This document shows positions 26,324 through 35,385 of a stretch of 64,000 bases of DNA, piece after piece. How positions within the stretch are numbered: the first letter of the stretch is position 1; each line of letters begins with the position of its first letter. The stretch is from UBA1046 sp012511325 (lineage in GTDB: Bacteria; Bacillota; Clostridia; Saccharofermentanales; DTU023), in assembly GCA_050951925.1 (NCBI GenBank), contig JBMNJZ010000001.1:1302001-1366000 (forward strand), written 5' to 3'. The notes under the pieces are model-generated. The model had not been told where the DNA came from. It made no database searches and saw nothing but the letters and a program-made list of their open reading frames with translations. Position numbers and translations under genes: made by a program.

Positions 26324-27343
26324 GCAATCTGAAAACTCTTCTACTGAACCTATAATTGCTGCTGTCAATCCCGCTGCAGTAAGCTCCTGCAGGAAATCTG
26401 CGGCCTTTTCCGCGGCTACACAAAGGAGCAATCCGCCCGAGGTCTGTGGATCATAGAACAGATCCTCACGGCCCCGCGCTACATTGTTCTCAACTAGGCA
26501 GCGTTCGGCCACGTACTTCCTATTGCGGTAGGCGCCACCGGGTAGGAAACCCTCCTCTGCCCATTCCAGCGCCTCCGGCAACAAGGGAACATCCTCCGCT
26601 TTAATGACCAGCGTCTTATCCGATGCTTCCGCAATTTCCAGCGCATGACCTATCAGACCAAAACCTGTAACATCAGTGCCTGCTGAAATATGATACTTCT
26701 TAGAGATTTCACAGGCCCTTTTGTTAAGCAGCGACATCGTAGCAACCAATGTCTTATGACCTTCTGCACCCAATAGTCCCGCCTTGTCAACAGTGGACAA
26801 TACACCGGATCCTATCGGCTTGGTCAGCACCAAGCAGTCACCTGCCTTTGCCCCCCGATTCAGAATCAGCTCTTCCGGATGGACAATCCCGGTGATAGAC
26901 AAGCCGTATTTTGGCTCCTTGTCCGCTAGACTGTGCCCGCCGGAGATATTAATACCCGCTTCCAAGACCTTGTCGTTGCCTCCGGCCAAGATAGCCTTGG
27001 CACTGGGGAGATCCAGATCTGAGGGCAAACAGACAATGTTCAAAGCACTGACCGGCTTACCACCCATAGCGTAAATATCACTGAGGGCATTGGCCGCTGC
27101 TATCTGACCGAATTCATACGGATCATCCACTAAGGGCGGAAAAAAATCGAGTGTATGAATCAGGCAAATCTCCGGACTGATCTGATAAACTGCCGCATCA
27201 TCGCTGGTATCGAATCCCACCAGCAAATTGGGATCTGCGATCTGGTCCAAACCGGCCAGAAGATCTGACAGGACGCCCGGTCCTATTTTAGCTCCTCAGC
27301 CACCAGCTTCAGTCAGAGTTGTCAATTTGCAAAAATCCGACAT
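26303..27343 (-). CDS. selD: Selenide, water dikinase SelD (selenoprotein, in-frame UGA)
   Basis: Makes selenophosphate from selenide and ATP. A plain reading opens only at MDQIADPNLL (27250), but the frame continues upstream through one TGA (27298-27296) to ATG 27343, preceded by GGAAAGGAAA. The result is 346 residues starting MSDFCKLTTLTEAGG-U16-GAKIGPG, exactly the glycine-rich loop where other SelD proteins have Cys or Sec. The remaining sequence is full length (LVGFDTSDDAAVYQI, DIYAMGG, AGGHS-type motifs). Last gene of the grd operon, 98 bp after grdD. Because SelD itself needs Sec, its synthesis depends on selenium already present. Confidence 0.96.
27270..27284 (-). promoter_or_regulatory. 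SECIS-like hairpin in selD
   Basis: Starting 12 nt after the UGA, AGGAC and GTCCT enclose a G-rich CGGGC loop. The position and apical G residues fit bacterial SECIS elements; the structure was judged by eye. Confidence 0.6.
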
Positions 27344-27414
27344 GTCAATTTCCTTTCCGCCCTCTTAGGGCTTTTTTACGAAGGCTGTCCGCCTGCATAC
27401 CGCTTCTCTGTCGC

Positions 27415-27446
27415 AGTAAGCAGCCGTTCCCGGACAGCTGCTTACT
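27415..27446 (-). terminator. Hairpin at the grdD stop codon
   Basis: Perfect 10-bp arms AGTAAGCAGC/GCTGCTTACT overlap the grdD stop and precede selD by 70 bp. No U-run follows on the minus strand, so partial read-through into selD is expected. Confidence 0.55.
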
Positions 27447-28611
27447 CCGTCACAAAATCTGCTTCAAGCAATACTTTATACGCGGCTTCCAGTTTATCCT
27501 CCGCTACCCGGATAATAGGGCCGGTGCAACCCATGCCGCTTTCGGCATAATAACCCGCCCGCATCAGAGCGGTCACAGCAGCATCCAAGTCCATAACATC
27601 AACGCCGGCAATTTCGCCGGTGACGATCTCTTTCTCCGGTTTGACAAAATCATCCTCAGGCTTTGCCTGCGGAGCTGATTTAGCCCTGTGTTCAGAGAGC
27701 ATCTGCTCCAGACCGGCCTTTTTCGCCGCAGCAAATTCCTCGGCTACTCTGCCGGGCAGATCTCCCTTCACCATAGCAGCGGCATACTCAATCGCTCGCG
27801 CAATCAGCGGTGCTCCGGATGCCCGCGATACGATCAGAACAATCCGCTCATAACCATCACCGACACCCGGGCCATAACCATAACCCGAAGTTTCATACAC
27901 CCCGCCGCTGGAACCGGCCGAAAGCAGCTTCATCAGCACATTGCCCGTCAACGAATCTGTCACCATCACATCGGGGGTACCGAGCAGCACATCATTGCCC
28001 CTCAGCACACAACCGCCATCAACGCGGGCCGATTCCGAGAATGTCAACTTATAACCCTTGTCAGCCAACTGCTTCAAAATCCTCTCCACCTGCCTGGCCC
28101 CGTCCAGATTGAGAATACCGACGGACGGATCACTCTTGCCCTCCGCCTTAGCCACAGCCACACCGGCAATAGCATTTAACACCATGCCGGAAACACGATC
28201 GGAGCTACTGGTACCTGTTGTTGAGGCCAGAAACATCTGCCTGCCTTTGGCCGGCGTATCGACTAAGCCGATCGTAGACACGCCGATCGGGAAAGCATAA
28301 TGCATGGCAACCGCAGCATCCGCCTGTCCGGATGCAAGGAGTTTCTCCATCACTTCCAGATCTTCATCTGCCGATGCTGTGCTAATTGATTCAACTCCTG
28401 ATCCCTCCGGGGCCGGCAGCGTGCCCAAATAGACTACATCTATACCTTTAGCAGCCGCCGCAACAGCACCCGCCATGACATTTTCCTCGCCATGTTCGGA
28501 ACCATGTCCGGTTACGGCAATCGTAGGCCTTTTACCAAAGGAGCCAGTTTCCAGGCCGTCAGCTATATCCTGAAAAACCTGAGCAATTTTTAAATAGTTT
28601 TTGTCTGCCAT
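27442..28611 (-). CDS. grdD: Glycine reductase complex component C, subunit alpha GrdD
   Basis: 389 residues. Component C takes the acetyl group from the selenoprotein A-bound carboxymethyl intermediate and releases acetyl phosphate; the alpha subunit carries a conserved cysteine near its end, here Cys362 in GMGCTGP. The N-terminal half resembles PlsX-type phosphate acyltransferases (TIAVTGHGSEHGEENVM). Start ATG at 28611 (MADKNYLK) has AGGTGG upstream; the frame is open 23 codons further but without a site. It begins 7 bp after the grdC stop, indicating coupling. Confidence 0.96.
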   Translation of the reverse strand: MADKNYLKIAQVFQDIADGLETGSFGKRPTIAVTGHGSEHGEENVMAGAVAAAAKGIDVVYLGTLPAPEGSGVESISTASADEDLEVMEKLLASGQADAAVAMHYAFPIGVSTIGLVDTPAKGRQMFLASTTGTSSSDRVSGMVLNAIAGVAVAKAEGKSDPSVGILNLDGARQVERILKQLADKGYKLTFSESARVDGGCVLRGNDVLLGTPDVMVTDSLTGNVLMKLLSAGSSGGVYETSGYGYGPGVGDGYERIVLIVSRASGAPLIARAIEYAAAMVKGDLPGRVAEEFAAAKKAGLEQMLSEHRAKSAPQAKPEDDFVKPEKEIVTGEIAGVDVMDLDAAVTALMRAGYYAESGMGCTGPIIRVAEDKLEAAYKVLLEADFVTE

Positions 28612-28618
28612 ATGCCAC

Positions 28619-30172
28619 CTACACTTCTTGCTCAGCTTTGAGCATGAGACTATGAGCAAAATCGCGCATTGATTCAGCAATCAAGCGACGGATCTCATCC
28701 GTGTCGGCCGCCTTATCATCCTCTTTCTTCACACCACGATTAGGCTCCATCAAGAAGGACACTCCATCGAAGAGATTAGTCAAACGACCCAGGAACAGAC
28801 TCCCCTTACCCACAATCATGACGCGCTTTAAGTCACCGTTCATCAAGCCCAGACGGGCAAAGCCAATATATGGCACGCCGGAGGGGATATGCCCCTGAGT
28901 AGGCGCAAAGCCGGTTACTCCATGCTTGGCAATAAAGTCTTTCATCTGGGGACGTTCTAATTCGCCGCGCATAACTGCCAAGGCTGCGATCATTTTGTAA
29001 TTCGCCTCGGGAACATTGCCTGCTCCGGCAGGTTTGGTAATATCCGGATTTTGCATTTCCGTAGAAAATCTGTCAACGTCAAGAATACCCAATCCTGCCT
29101 TTTCCAGCGGATCTGTAACCAAAGAGGAGATAACAGCCTGCGGAGCGGATCCTGTTCCCACTCTGTGGCGTCCCACATAGTCGGTTACCAATTCGGGATT
29201 GACGCCATCATTTTCGCCGATAATAACACAAAAGCCTCCGATCATATCTTCCAGAATCGGTACTTCTTTCTTGATATGATCTTTTCCGTTCATGCCTAAT
29301 TTTGCCGTACAACCTCCACCGACCACAGCAACACATTTGAAGACCCCGGCTTTCACCAGAGCAGCCGCCTCCAGCAAAGCATGGGCAGGAGCAGCGCAGA
29401 AACCTCTGGTATCAGAGCCGGTCGCATTCTGAAGTCCGGCAATTTCAGCAACGGCTTTGGCAATATTGCCACCGCCGCGCTGATTTTGGTCACCGGCAGC
29501 AGCTTCACTGCACTCGATCAGATATTCGATCTCCTCAGCCTTAATATCCTCGCTGCGCAGAGCATGTAGAACAGACAGAACACCGGAAGCCTTTGTTACC
29601 AGATTTTCATGCAAAACATGGGCGCTGAGATTGAGATCGATATTATGGGCGCGTTTGACACAACCGACTAGTTCTCCGTTAAAATACAAAGGCTCGGCGG
29701 CCTCTTCCTTGACCAGCTTGTCAATTTCCGCCGTCTCTAAACCGGACTTAAGACGGTCAAGCAGTGCCGGAGTGATCACCGGATTGTCAGCAAGAACAGG
29801 TTTAACCTTTTCTACAAAGGCTGCCTCCAGCTTGACCAGATCAAACTCATCCGAAATCTGCATCAGAAGCAGAAATTCATCATTGGGCATTATTTCGCCA
29901 AAAGGACCGAAGCGATCTGCCCCCTCAACCGGCTTGTCATACCAGGGCATTTCAATTTGCGCCAGCTCTTCGGGAGTAATATTGCCGATATATACCTGAT
30001 TGGGATAGTAAGCAACAGCTTCTTCATAAGAACGCAGATGCTTGGGCAGCTCCTTCAGGTATTCACTATCCGGATTTACCGTTCTTTCCGTAGTTTGCGT
30101 TGTGCCGTTATATAAAACCATTTCCGGCGTATGCGCCAGGATATAACTTGCTCCCTTGATCACACTGTTCAT
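28619..30172 (-). CDS. grdC: Glycine reductase complex component C, subunit beta GrdC
   Basis: 517 residues from MNSVIKGASYILAHTPEM; ATG at 30172 chosen because GGAGG lies 7 bases upstream. GrdC is related to beta-ketoacyl-ACP synthase III, with a candidate acetyl-carrying cysteine in GSDTRGFCAAPAHALLEAAA. With GrdD it forms component C, turning the acetyl thioester on GrdA into acetyl phosphate, which feeds ATP synthesis. The gene lies after grdA, from which it is separated by a strong hairpin. Confidence 0.97.
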   Translation of the reverse strand: MNSVIKGASYILAHTPEMVLYNGTTQTTERTVNPDSEYLKELPKHLRSYEEAVAYYPNQVYIGNITPEELAQIEMPWYDKPVEGADRFGPFGEIMPNDEFLLLMQISDEFDLVKLEAAFVEKVKPVLADNPVITPALLDRLKSGLETAEIDKLVKEEAAEPLYFNGELVGCVKRAHNIDLNLSAHVLHENLVTKASGVLSVLHALRSEDIKAEEIEYLIECSEAAAGDQNQRGGGNIAKAVAEIAGLQNATGSDTRGFCAAPAHALLEAAALVKAGVFKCVAVVGGGCTAKLGMNGKDHIKKEVPILEDMIGGFCVIIGENDGVNPELVTDYVGRHRVGTGSAPQAVISSLVTDPLEKAGLGILDVDRFSTEMQNPDITKPAGAGNVPEANYKMIAALAVMRGELERPQMKDFIAKHGVTGFAPTQGHIPSGVPYIGFARLGLMNGDLKRVMIVGKGSLFLGRLTNLFDGVSFLMEPNRGVKKEDDKAADTDEIRRLIAESMRDFAHSLMLKAEQEV

Positions 30173-30263
30173 AAATAATCCTCCAATCAAAATCTCTTAA
30201 TTTCTTTGCTTCGGAATGCCAACTGCTTCTTATAATTCTCGGCACAGATTTCCGAACATGGAA

Positions 30264-30310
30264 AAGGCCTCCGAAGCATGCCTATGTATTACACAAGCTT
30301 CGGAGGCCTT
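30264..30310 (-). terminator. Strong hairpin between grdA and grdC
   Basis: Perfect 14-bp arms (AAGGCCTCCGAAGC and complement) around a 19-nt loop lie 17 bp after the grdA stop. Four Ts follow on the minus strand. It is likely a partial terminator or 3' stabiliser that raises grdA mRNA above grdC/grdD. Confidence 0.75.
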
Positions 30311-30326
30311 GAGTATGTGCAGCTGG

Positions 30327-30797
30327 TCAGAATTTCATATACTCATCACGGAAACTCTGCATCTCTTCGTGAATGTCATCCACGTCGAGAACCATTTCCA
30401 TCATACTGACCTGCTCCTCATAGACTGCCTCATCAAACTCCTGTTTGACTTCTTCCTCGCACACATGGTATACCCTGAGTCCCAACGAGACTCCAGTCAA
30501 CGGACCGGCATAGGTCGGATCTCCAGCTAAAACAGTTTCAGCTGCTAATCCGGCACCCTCAGCGTCGGCTGCGCCTAAGAGAACTACAACATTCTCCGGG
30601 CCATGCTCTTCACTGAGTTCCAGAACTCTCTTCTGGTTTTCCAGGTCCATTGCACCTGCGGCGGTTCAGACGAAGCATTCGGTAGAGGAGAAAACGACAT
30701 CGCCGCCGGCAGATTCAGCACACAGTGCTATTGCCTGGCCGGGAATGCCATCACGGTCACCAATCACTATAACCTTGCGATCTTTAAGAATGGCCAT
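30327..30797 (-). CDS. grdA: Glycine reductase selenoprotein A GrdA (in-frame UGA)
   Basis: Small acidic selenoprotein shared by glycine, sarcosine and betaine reductases; its Sec carries the carboxymethyl group from component B to component C. The ATG at 30797 follows AAAGGAGA; the frame crosses one TGA at 30668-30666, giving 156 residues with CFV-U44-TAAGAMDLENQKR, the known redox motif and known Sec position of GrdA. A naive reading yields only the 107-residue remainder from M50. It lies between trxA and grdC, with the thioredoxin system that recycles it immediately upstream. Confidence 0.98.
30642..30658 (-). promoter_or_regulatory. SECIS-like hairpin in grdA
   Basis: Eight nt after the UGA, CAGGT and ACCTG pair around a GCAATGG loop. 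Short stem and G-containing loop fit a bacterial SECIS; judged by eye. Confidence 0.5.
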
Positions 30798-30941
30798 GTT
30801 ATTCTCCTTTCCGGGTTTCCCCTGTTCCTGTCTGGAATATGAAATTCCATTATCTTTTTAACATGAAAGTGCTGTTATGACAAGCTCATAACTGCATCTC
30901 CCCTGTCTTAAACAACTACTGTCGAATAAAAACTGTTAAGC

Positions 30942-31262
30942 TCAATAGTATTTTTTTACCAGTGCCTCTACAGCTTCGACATTACAATCATCTTTTACCA
31001 GTTCTTCAACTTTCTCCCCATTTTGGTACACTGCGATCACAGGAATACCCAAAATCTTCTGCCCAATCGCTACACGGCGCGCCTTTGCAGTGTCAAGAGC
31101 AACAAATTTCAACTTGTCGCCATACTGTTTGGCCAATTCCTCAACATGAGGTTTCAAAGCCATGCAGGGCACACAACTCTCACTGAAATAATCAACAATC
31201 ACTGTCCCTTCTGCCTGCAGGACTTCTGCATCAAATGTGTGTCGATCTGCTTCAATTAACAT
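30942..31262 (-). CDS. trxA: Thioredoxin (glycine-reductase type)
   Basis: 106 residues with the thioredoxin fold and active site SCVPC at 29-33 in place of WCGPC; variant sites of this xCVPC kind are typical of thioredoxins encoded in grd operons. It reduces the oxidised Sec-Cys pair of GrdA after each turnover, drawing electrons from TrxB. The cis-Pro loop is seen in LGIPVIAVY. AAGGAGAG precedes the ATG. Located between trxB and grdA, in the operon order expected for its role. Confidence 0.95.
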   Translation of the reverse strand: MLIEADRHTFDAEVLQAEGTVIVDYFSESCVPCMALKPHVEELAKQYGDKLKFVALDTAKARRVAIGQKILGIPVIAVYQNGEKVEELVKDDCNVEAVEALVKKYY

Positions 31263-31286
31263 ATAAAAACTCTCCTTCTCAGTTCA

Positions 31287-31313
31287 GGCACAGTCTGACG
31301 GACAGACTGTGCC
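31287..31313 (-). terminator. Hairpin between trxB and trxA
   Basis: Perfect 11-bp arms GGCACAGTCTG/CAGACTGTGCC with a 5-nt loop lie in the 71-bp trxB-trxA gap. No U-run, so RNA stability or processing is more likely than termination. Confidence 0.6.
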
Positions 31314-31333
31314 CAAATCTAATAATACAACTA

Positions 31334-32278
31334 CTAAGATAACTCGGCCAGATATTTCTCTGCCTGCATCGCTGCAATACAGCCATCCGCAGCCGCAGTG
31401 ACTACCTGCCTGACAGACTTTTCACGCAAATCTCCGGCCGCAAAAACTCCGGGCAGATTCGTCCTCATATCCTCATCGGTCGGGATATAGCCTCTTTCGG
31501 TAAGAGTAATCTGCCCTTTATAAATACCGGTTTCCGGGATAGAGCCGATGAAAACAAAACAGCCAAACATCCCGTCATCTTCATCCGCTTCCAATGTAGT
31601 TAGTTCACCGGTCTCCATATTTTTTACAGTCAATTGCTGTAACAAACCATCGCCTTCGAGGCTCTGAACTTCATAACCTAAGAGATATTCGATCTTATTG
31701 TTTCGTTTAGCTCTCTCCTGAATTGTTTTGGCTGCAGTCAGATATGGAAATTGCTGGATAATAGTAACCTTGCGGGCAAAATTGGTCAGATACATTGCCT
31801 CTTCAACCGCTGAGTCACCACCGCCGACTACATAAACTTCCAGATCCTCAAAGAAGTTGCCATCGCAAGTGGCGCAATAACTTACACCCTTGCCCGTGAA
31901 CTCTTGCTCGCCGGGACAGCCCAGCTTTCGAGGATAGGCGCCATTGGCGATCACCACTGTACGCGCGCGATATTGCCCATTGTGGCCATTAACTATCTTG
32001 ACTTCATCTTCCAAAGCCACTGAAACTACCGTATCGGCATATCTGACCACGCCAAAGCGCTCAGCCTGCCGCGAGAACCTCTTAATCAGCTCCACACCGG
32101 ATTCTCCCTCCGGATTGCAGCCGGGATAATTCTCAACGTCATTGGTCAGAGCTATCTGTCCTCCGTCCTGACCTTTTTCGATAATAGCAACGGTCAGCTT
32201 GGCCCTGCCGGCATACAGACCTGCCGTCAGTCCGGCCGGACCGCCACCGATTACAAGAACATCATATATTTTATCCAT
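31334..32278 (-). CDS. trxB: Thioredoxin reductase
   Basis: Flavoprotein of about 314 residues that passes NADPH electrons to thioredoxin. Motifs: FAD-binding GGGPAG near the N-terminus, redox-active CATC in YCATCDGNFF (near 137), NAD(P)-binding GGGDSAVEEA and the C-terminal FAD motif FAAGDLR. ATG 32278 (MDKIYDVLVIGGG) is chosen because AGGAAG lies five bases upstream; a GTG two codons earlier would overlap that site. Placed between grdB and trxA, it supplies reductant for glycine reductase. Confidence 0.97.
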   Translation of the reverse strand: MDKIYDVLVIGGGPAGLTAGLYAGRAKLTVAIIEKGQDGGQIALTNDVENYPGCNPEGESGVELIKRFSRQAERFGVVRYADTVVSVALEDEVKIVNGHNGQYRARTVVIANGAYPRKLGCPGEQEFTGKGVSYCATCDGNFFEDLEVYVVGGGDSAVEEAMYLTNFARKVTIIQQFPYLTAAKTIQERAKRNNKIEYLLGYEVQSLEGDGLLQQLTVKNMETGELTTLEADEDDGMFGCFVFIGSIPETGIYKGQITLTERGYIPTDEDMRTNLPGVFAAGDLREKSVRQVVTAAADGCIAAMQAEKYLAELS

Positions 32279-32297
32279 ATTCACTTCCTATTCTGTC

Positions 32298-33608
32298 CTA
32301 TGCCTCAAAAATTGTTTGCTCCGTGACATCAGTTGTCAGAGCATGCAAAGCATTCTCCACTATTTCTCTTCTCAGTTTTTTATCATTTGCCGGATCTAGG
32401 CTTGGATCGCCTAAGGGATGGGGAATGGCTATCGCCGGAATAATTCTGTTAGCACCTACTGTTTTGGAAATCGGTGTCACCGTACAGATATGGGCAACAG
32501 GAAAACCTGCACGTTCAATTTCTTTTGCCATCGTTGCGCCGCAACGTGTACAGGTTCCTCAGGTCGAGGTCAGAATAACCGCCGATACATTTTGCTCAAT
32601 TAATTTCTGAGCCATCTCCGCTGCAAACTGCTTGGAAGACGCAACAGCGGTTCCGTTACCGACTGTTGAATAGAAATAAGGATTCAGTTTGCCAATAATG
32701 CCCTCCTTCTCCATATCGCGCAGGACATCAACAGGCACAACACGATCAGCGTCATGATTGGCTGCAGTGGGGTCGTAGCCGCCATGGGCAGTTTCCCACT
32801 CTCCACTCACCAAATCAGCAACGCCTTCAATATTATATTCGCCGTATTTGGACGCAGAAGAACTTTCAATACGATCAGGATTTCCATGTGGGACAATGCC
32901 ACCGGAAGTGACAATGGCAATATTTGCTGTTGACAGATCCTTGATTGCCGGCATCGGATCAACACGATCAAAGGACGGCATGGGATATTCTGTCACAAAC
33001 GGCTCGCCGGCTAATTTTTTGACCAGCATCTCGACAGCACGCGCACTGCCTCGCTTTTCCTCAAAGAAGTTCACTCTGATTCCTTGTGGGAAATAGCCCT
33101 CTTCAACAGAAGCACCGATTCGCTCTCCGCGGGCGAGCTTTAACAAAAGCTTACCCATAACCGGTAAAGCTGATCTCATACCGGCGGCACTATCTCTGGT
33201 TGAGACAATGTAAATCTCTTTGCCGTACATGTCTACGCCGGGATTCTCTTCATACATACCTGTCAGAACCGGTATCTTAAGGGTATCTTTGACGGCTTTA
33301 CATATTGCGCCGCAGGCAACACCATAGCGTCCGGCATTAAATGCCGGTCCGGCAATAAAAACATCCGGCTGCTCTTCGCGGACCATCTCGACAATAGCAG
33401 CGGCTGCAGAATCCATATTCTCATTATAATATCCGTCGCCGCAGATAATGGTCGCTACGATCTCCGCTTCTCCCTTCAGCTGTGCTGTCAATCCCAAACC
33501 GGGGCCAAGCGGACCGGAACGTTTCTCCGGTGGATGAGCGGCCATTTCCTCGCCACCTATTTGGCCAAAGAATTGATTGATATAGTGGACAACTTTAAAT
33601 TTTCCCAT
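32298..33608 (-). CDS. grdB: Glycine reductase component B, gamma subunit GrdB (in-frame UGA)
   Basis: Selenoprotein subunit of the substrate-specific component B, which activates glycine as a Schiff base together with the GrdE products. The frame from ATG 33608 (AGGAGG upstream) runs through one TGA at 32561-32559 to the stop at 32298, giving 436 residues with ILTST-U350-GTCTRCG, the known Sec position and UxxCxxC motif of GrdB. Naive calling gives two pieces of 349 and 77 residues. It starts 11 bp after grdE and is followed by trxB. Confidence 0.98.
32532..32546 (-). promoter_or_regulatory. SECIS-like hairpin in grdB
   Basis: Twelve nt after the UGA, CGTTGC pairs perfectly with GCAACG around a GGC loop. 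Stem, distance and loop G fit a bacterial SECIS. Confidence 0.65.
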
Positions 33609-33619
33609 TTTCCGGCCTC

Positions 33620-34900
33620 CTAACGCGCACTCATTTTATTGAACCCGAGCTCATTGGTAGCGCCGGTATACACCTGTATCTCAGCTTCAATAGCACCATC
33701 GGCCTTGAGACTTCCTGCGCTGCCGCCGGCAATAACATTGATATAGCCGCTCGAGCCTATAACTTTATCCAGCGGGGGTATTTTTACCAGCATATTGGCA
33801 TTGCCTCCGGTCACAACCGCATCGGCTTTGGGGCTGGCATCCGCCAGGGATTGGCTCTTGCCATCCTGACCGGCATACTCATCTGTAATGATAACAGTCT
33901 TAATACCTTTGCCTTCGATTTTGGTGCAGTTCATAATCAGATCCGTATCCGGGTTGCCAAATCCTTCCTGAGATATGATGACACCATCCAGACCAAGATA
34001 GTTACATAGTTCGGCTGTATGATTGGATGAACGTATTTTGTCAGCCAGATAAACATTTTCATTGGTTATAACCATGCCGACAAAATTAAGTGTTTCCCCG
34101 TGAGCCTTATAAAGGTCGGCTATTACGGGATTGTTGAGATGATGATAGGTGGTATTCTTGTCACAAGCGGATACACAGTTGCCCGACACAATCGCCCCAT
34201 CCATAGTTTCAGTCGGACTGATCAAAGTGGGAAGAATGCGCTTGGCGTCAACTCCGTAGACATAAGTATCATGGAGTAATCCCTGGCTTTGCAGCATCTG
34301 GACATAAGCAACACGTGGCAGATCCGGATACTTGCGGCTGCTCTCAACAATATTGAGATGTTCAAATTCCTCAATACGTTCCGGTGTCAGTTCACGGACC
34401 AATTCGGCTACCTTCATTGCGGTCTTCAAGCCGGCCAGTCGCACCGCCTGCTCATATTCCTGGGGCTTTACTCCCTCGGCAGGCTCGACGACCAGGACCA
34501 GGTTATTGAGCTGGGAAAAAGGCGAATAAACCTCCCCGGGCCCTGTCATATCAATAACACCTTCCTGAAAACCGACAATGGGACCGACTGTGACTACTGA
34601 CATCCCTTCCAGGACATAAGTAGTTCCTGAACCTACAACATCAACATTTGAAGCCATGCCGGGAAACATCTCACCGCTGCCTTCAACTTTCACCCGCGGC
34701 TGAACCACATCTTTTACTGGAATGATGCGCACGCTTTCTCCGGGTCGCGCAATTTCAAAATGCGCCGCCCGCAGACGCTCATCAGTCAGCACCTCTGCAC
34801 TTAGAGCAGCCTCATCGACAAAAAGTACACCGTCTTCAAGTCTAGGCTCCTCTGCGAACTGAATATCTTTGATACTGAAGTAACCTAAGACTAATTTCAT
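33620..34900 (-). CDS. grdE: Glycine reductase component B proprotein GrdE
   Basis: 426-residue proprotein, cleaved in known systems at an internal cysteine to give two subunits, one ending in a carbonyl group that binds glycine as a Schiff base. The cleavage cysteine is visible as Cys242 in SGNCVSACDKN, the position known for GrdE. Other conserved parts include GQDGKSQSLADASPKADA. Start ATG follows GGAGAGG. It lies after grdX and 11 bp before grdB, with which it forms component B. Confidence 0.97.
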   Translation of the reverse strand: MKLVLGYFSIKDIQFAEEPRLEDGVLFVDEAALSAEVLTDERLRAAHFEIARPGESVRIIPVKDVVQPRVKVEGSGEMFPGMASNVDVVGSGTTYVLEGMSVVTVGPIVGFQEGVIDMTGPGEVYSPFSQLNNLVLVVEPAEGVKPQEYEQAVRLAGLKTAMKVAELVRELTPERIEEFEHLNIVESSRKYPDLPRVAYVQMLQSQGLLHDTYVYGVDAKRILPTLISPTETMDGAIVSGNCVSACDKNTTYHHLNNPVIADLYKAHGETLNFVGMVITNENVYLADKIRSSNHTAELCNYLGLDGVIISQEGFGNPDTDLIMNCTKIEGKGIKTVIITDEYAGQDGKSQSLADASPKADAVVTGGNANMLVKIPPLDKVIGSSGYINVIAGGSAGSLKADGAIEAEIQVYTGATNELGFNKMSAR

Positions 34901-34953
34901 AACTGTTCGCCTCTCCTTTCATATGTCTGATCTTTAAGATCGAATTACTATGC

Positions 34954-35385
34954 TTATCTGATCGTACCGGTTATAATCGAGGTCCAAGCACTTTCCACTA
35001 CAGTATAATCGATCAGCTGAAAATCATTTTTGTGCTGATCTGACAGCATTTTGCGGTTAAAGCGCCCTTGCTCGATCATCCTCCTCGACATAATAATAGC
35101 ATCCTCAATCAGTTGGAGCGACATCGTTTCCAGCTCTTCCCTCTCCCCCGCGAGCAGGATAGTCCGGTACGGAGTCTCTCCCGGCTTCACGCTCCCGGCC
35201 AAAGGATGTGTCAGCAGCCGATGTCCCTGATGAATCAAGTCACGAGTTTTCAGTAATACCTCCAGATAGCCGTCAGTAATAAAAAACACTTGGCAGCAAA
35301 TTGAAAAGGCCTCACGGACAAGCTCATTATTGGTCACCACAATGACATTAGACACTGTTTTTGCTTCTGTCGCCATTATTGCCAT
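34954..35385 (-). CDS. grdX: GrdX family protein
   Basis: 143 residues with the GrdX core VIVVTNNELVREAF near the start and HPLAGSVKPGETPYRTILL around residue 65. GrdX is encoded at the head of glycine and sarcosine reductase operons; its role is not established. The first ATG (35385) lacks a recognisable Shine-Dalgarno site, and TATAAT elements lie directly over and before it, so the start is uncertain; an ATG three codons in or a GTG at about residue 10 are alternatives. First gene of the operon. Confidence 0.9.
   Translation of the reverse strand: MAIMATEAKTVSNVIVVTNNELVREAFSICCQVFFITDGYLEVLLKTRDLIHQGHRLLTHPLAGSVKPGETPYRTILLAGEREELETMSLQLIEDAIIMSRRMIEQGRFNRKMLSDQHKNDFQLIDYTVVESAWTSIITGTIR

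Noticed and set aside
27250..27343. Pseudogene reading of SelD, GrdA and GrdB because of internal stop codons
   Set aside because: Each stop is TGA at a position where the family has Cys or Sec, frames continue perfectly, and the Sec machinery is present.
27359..27376. Plus-strand terminator (GCCCT-CTT-AGGGC with T-run) upstream of selD
   Set aside because: There is no plus-strand gene ending here, the stem is only 5 bp, and the T-run reads as the A-run of the selD leader on the minus strand.
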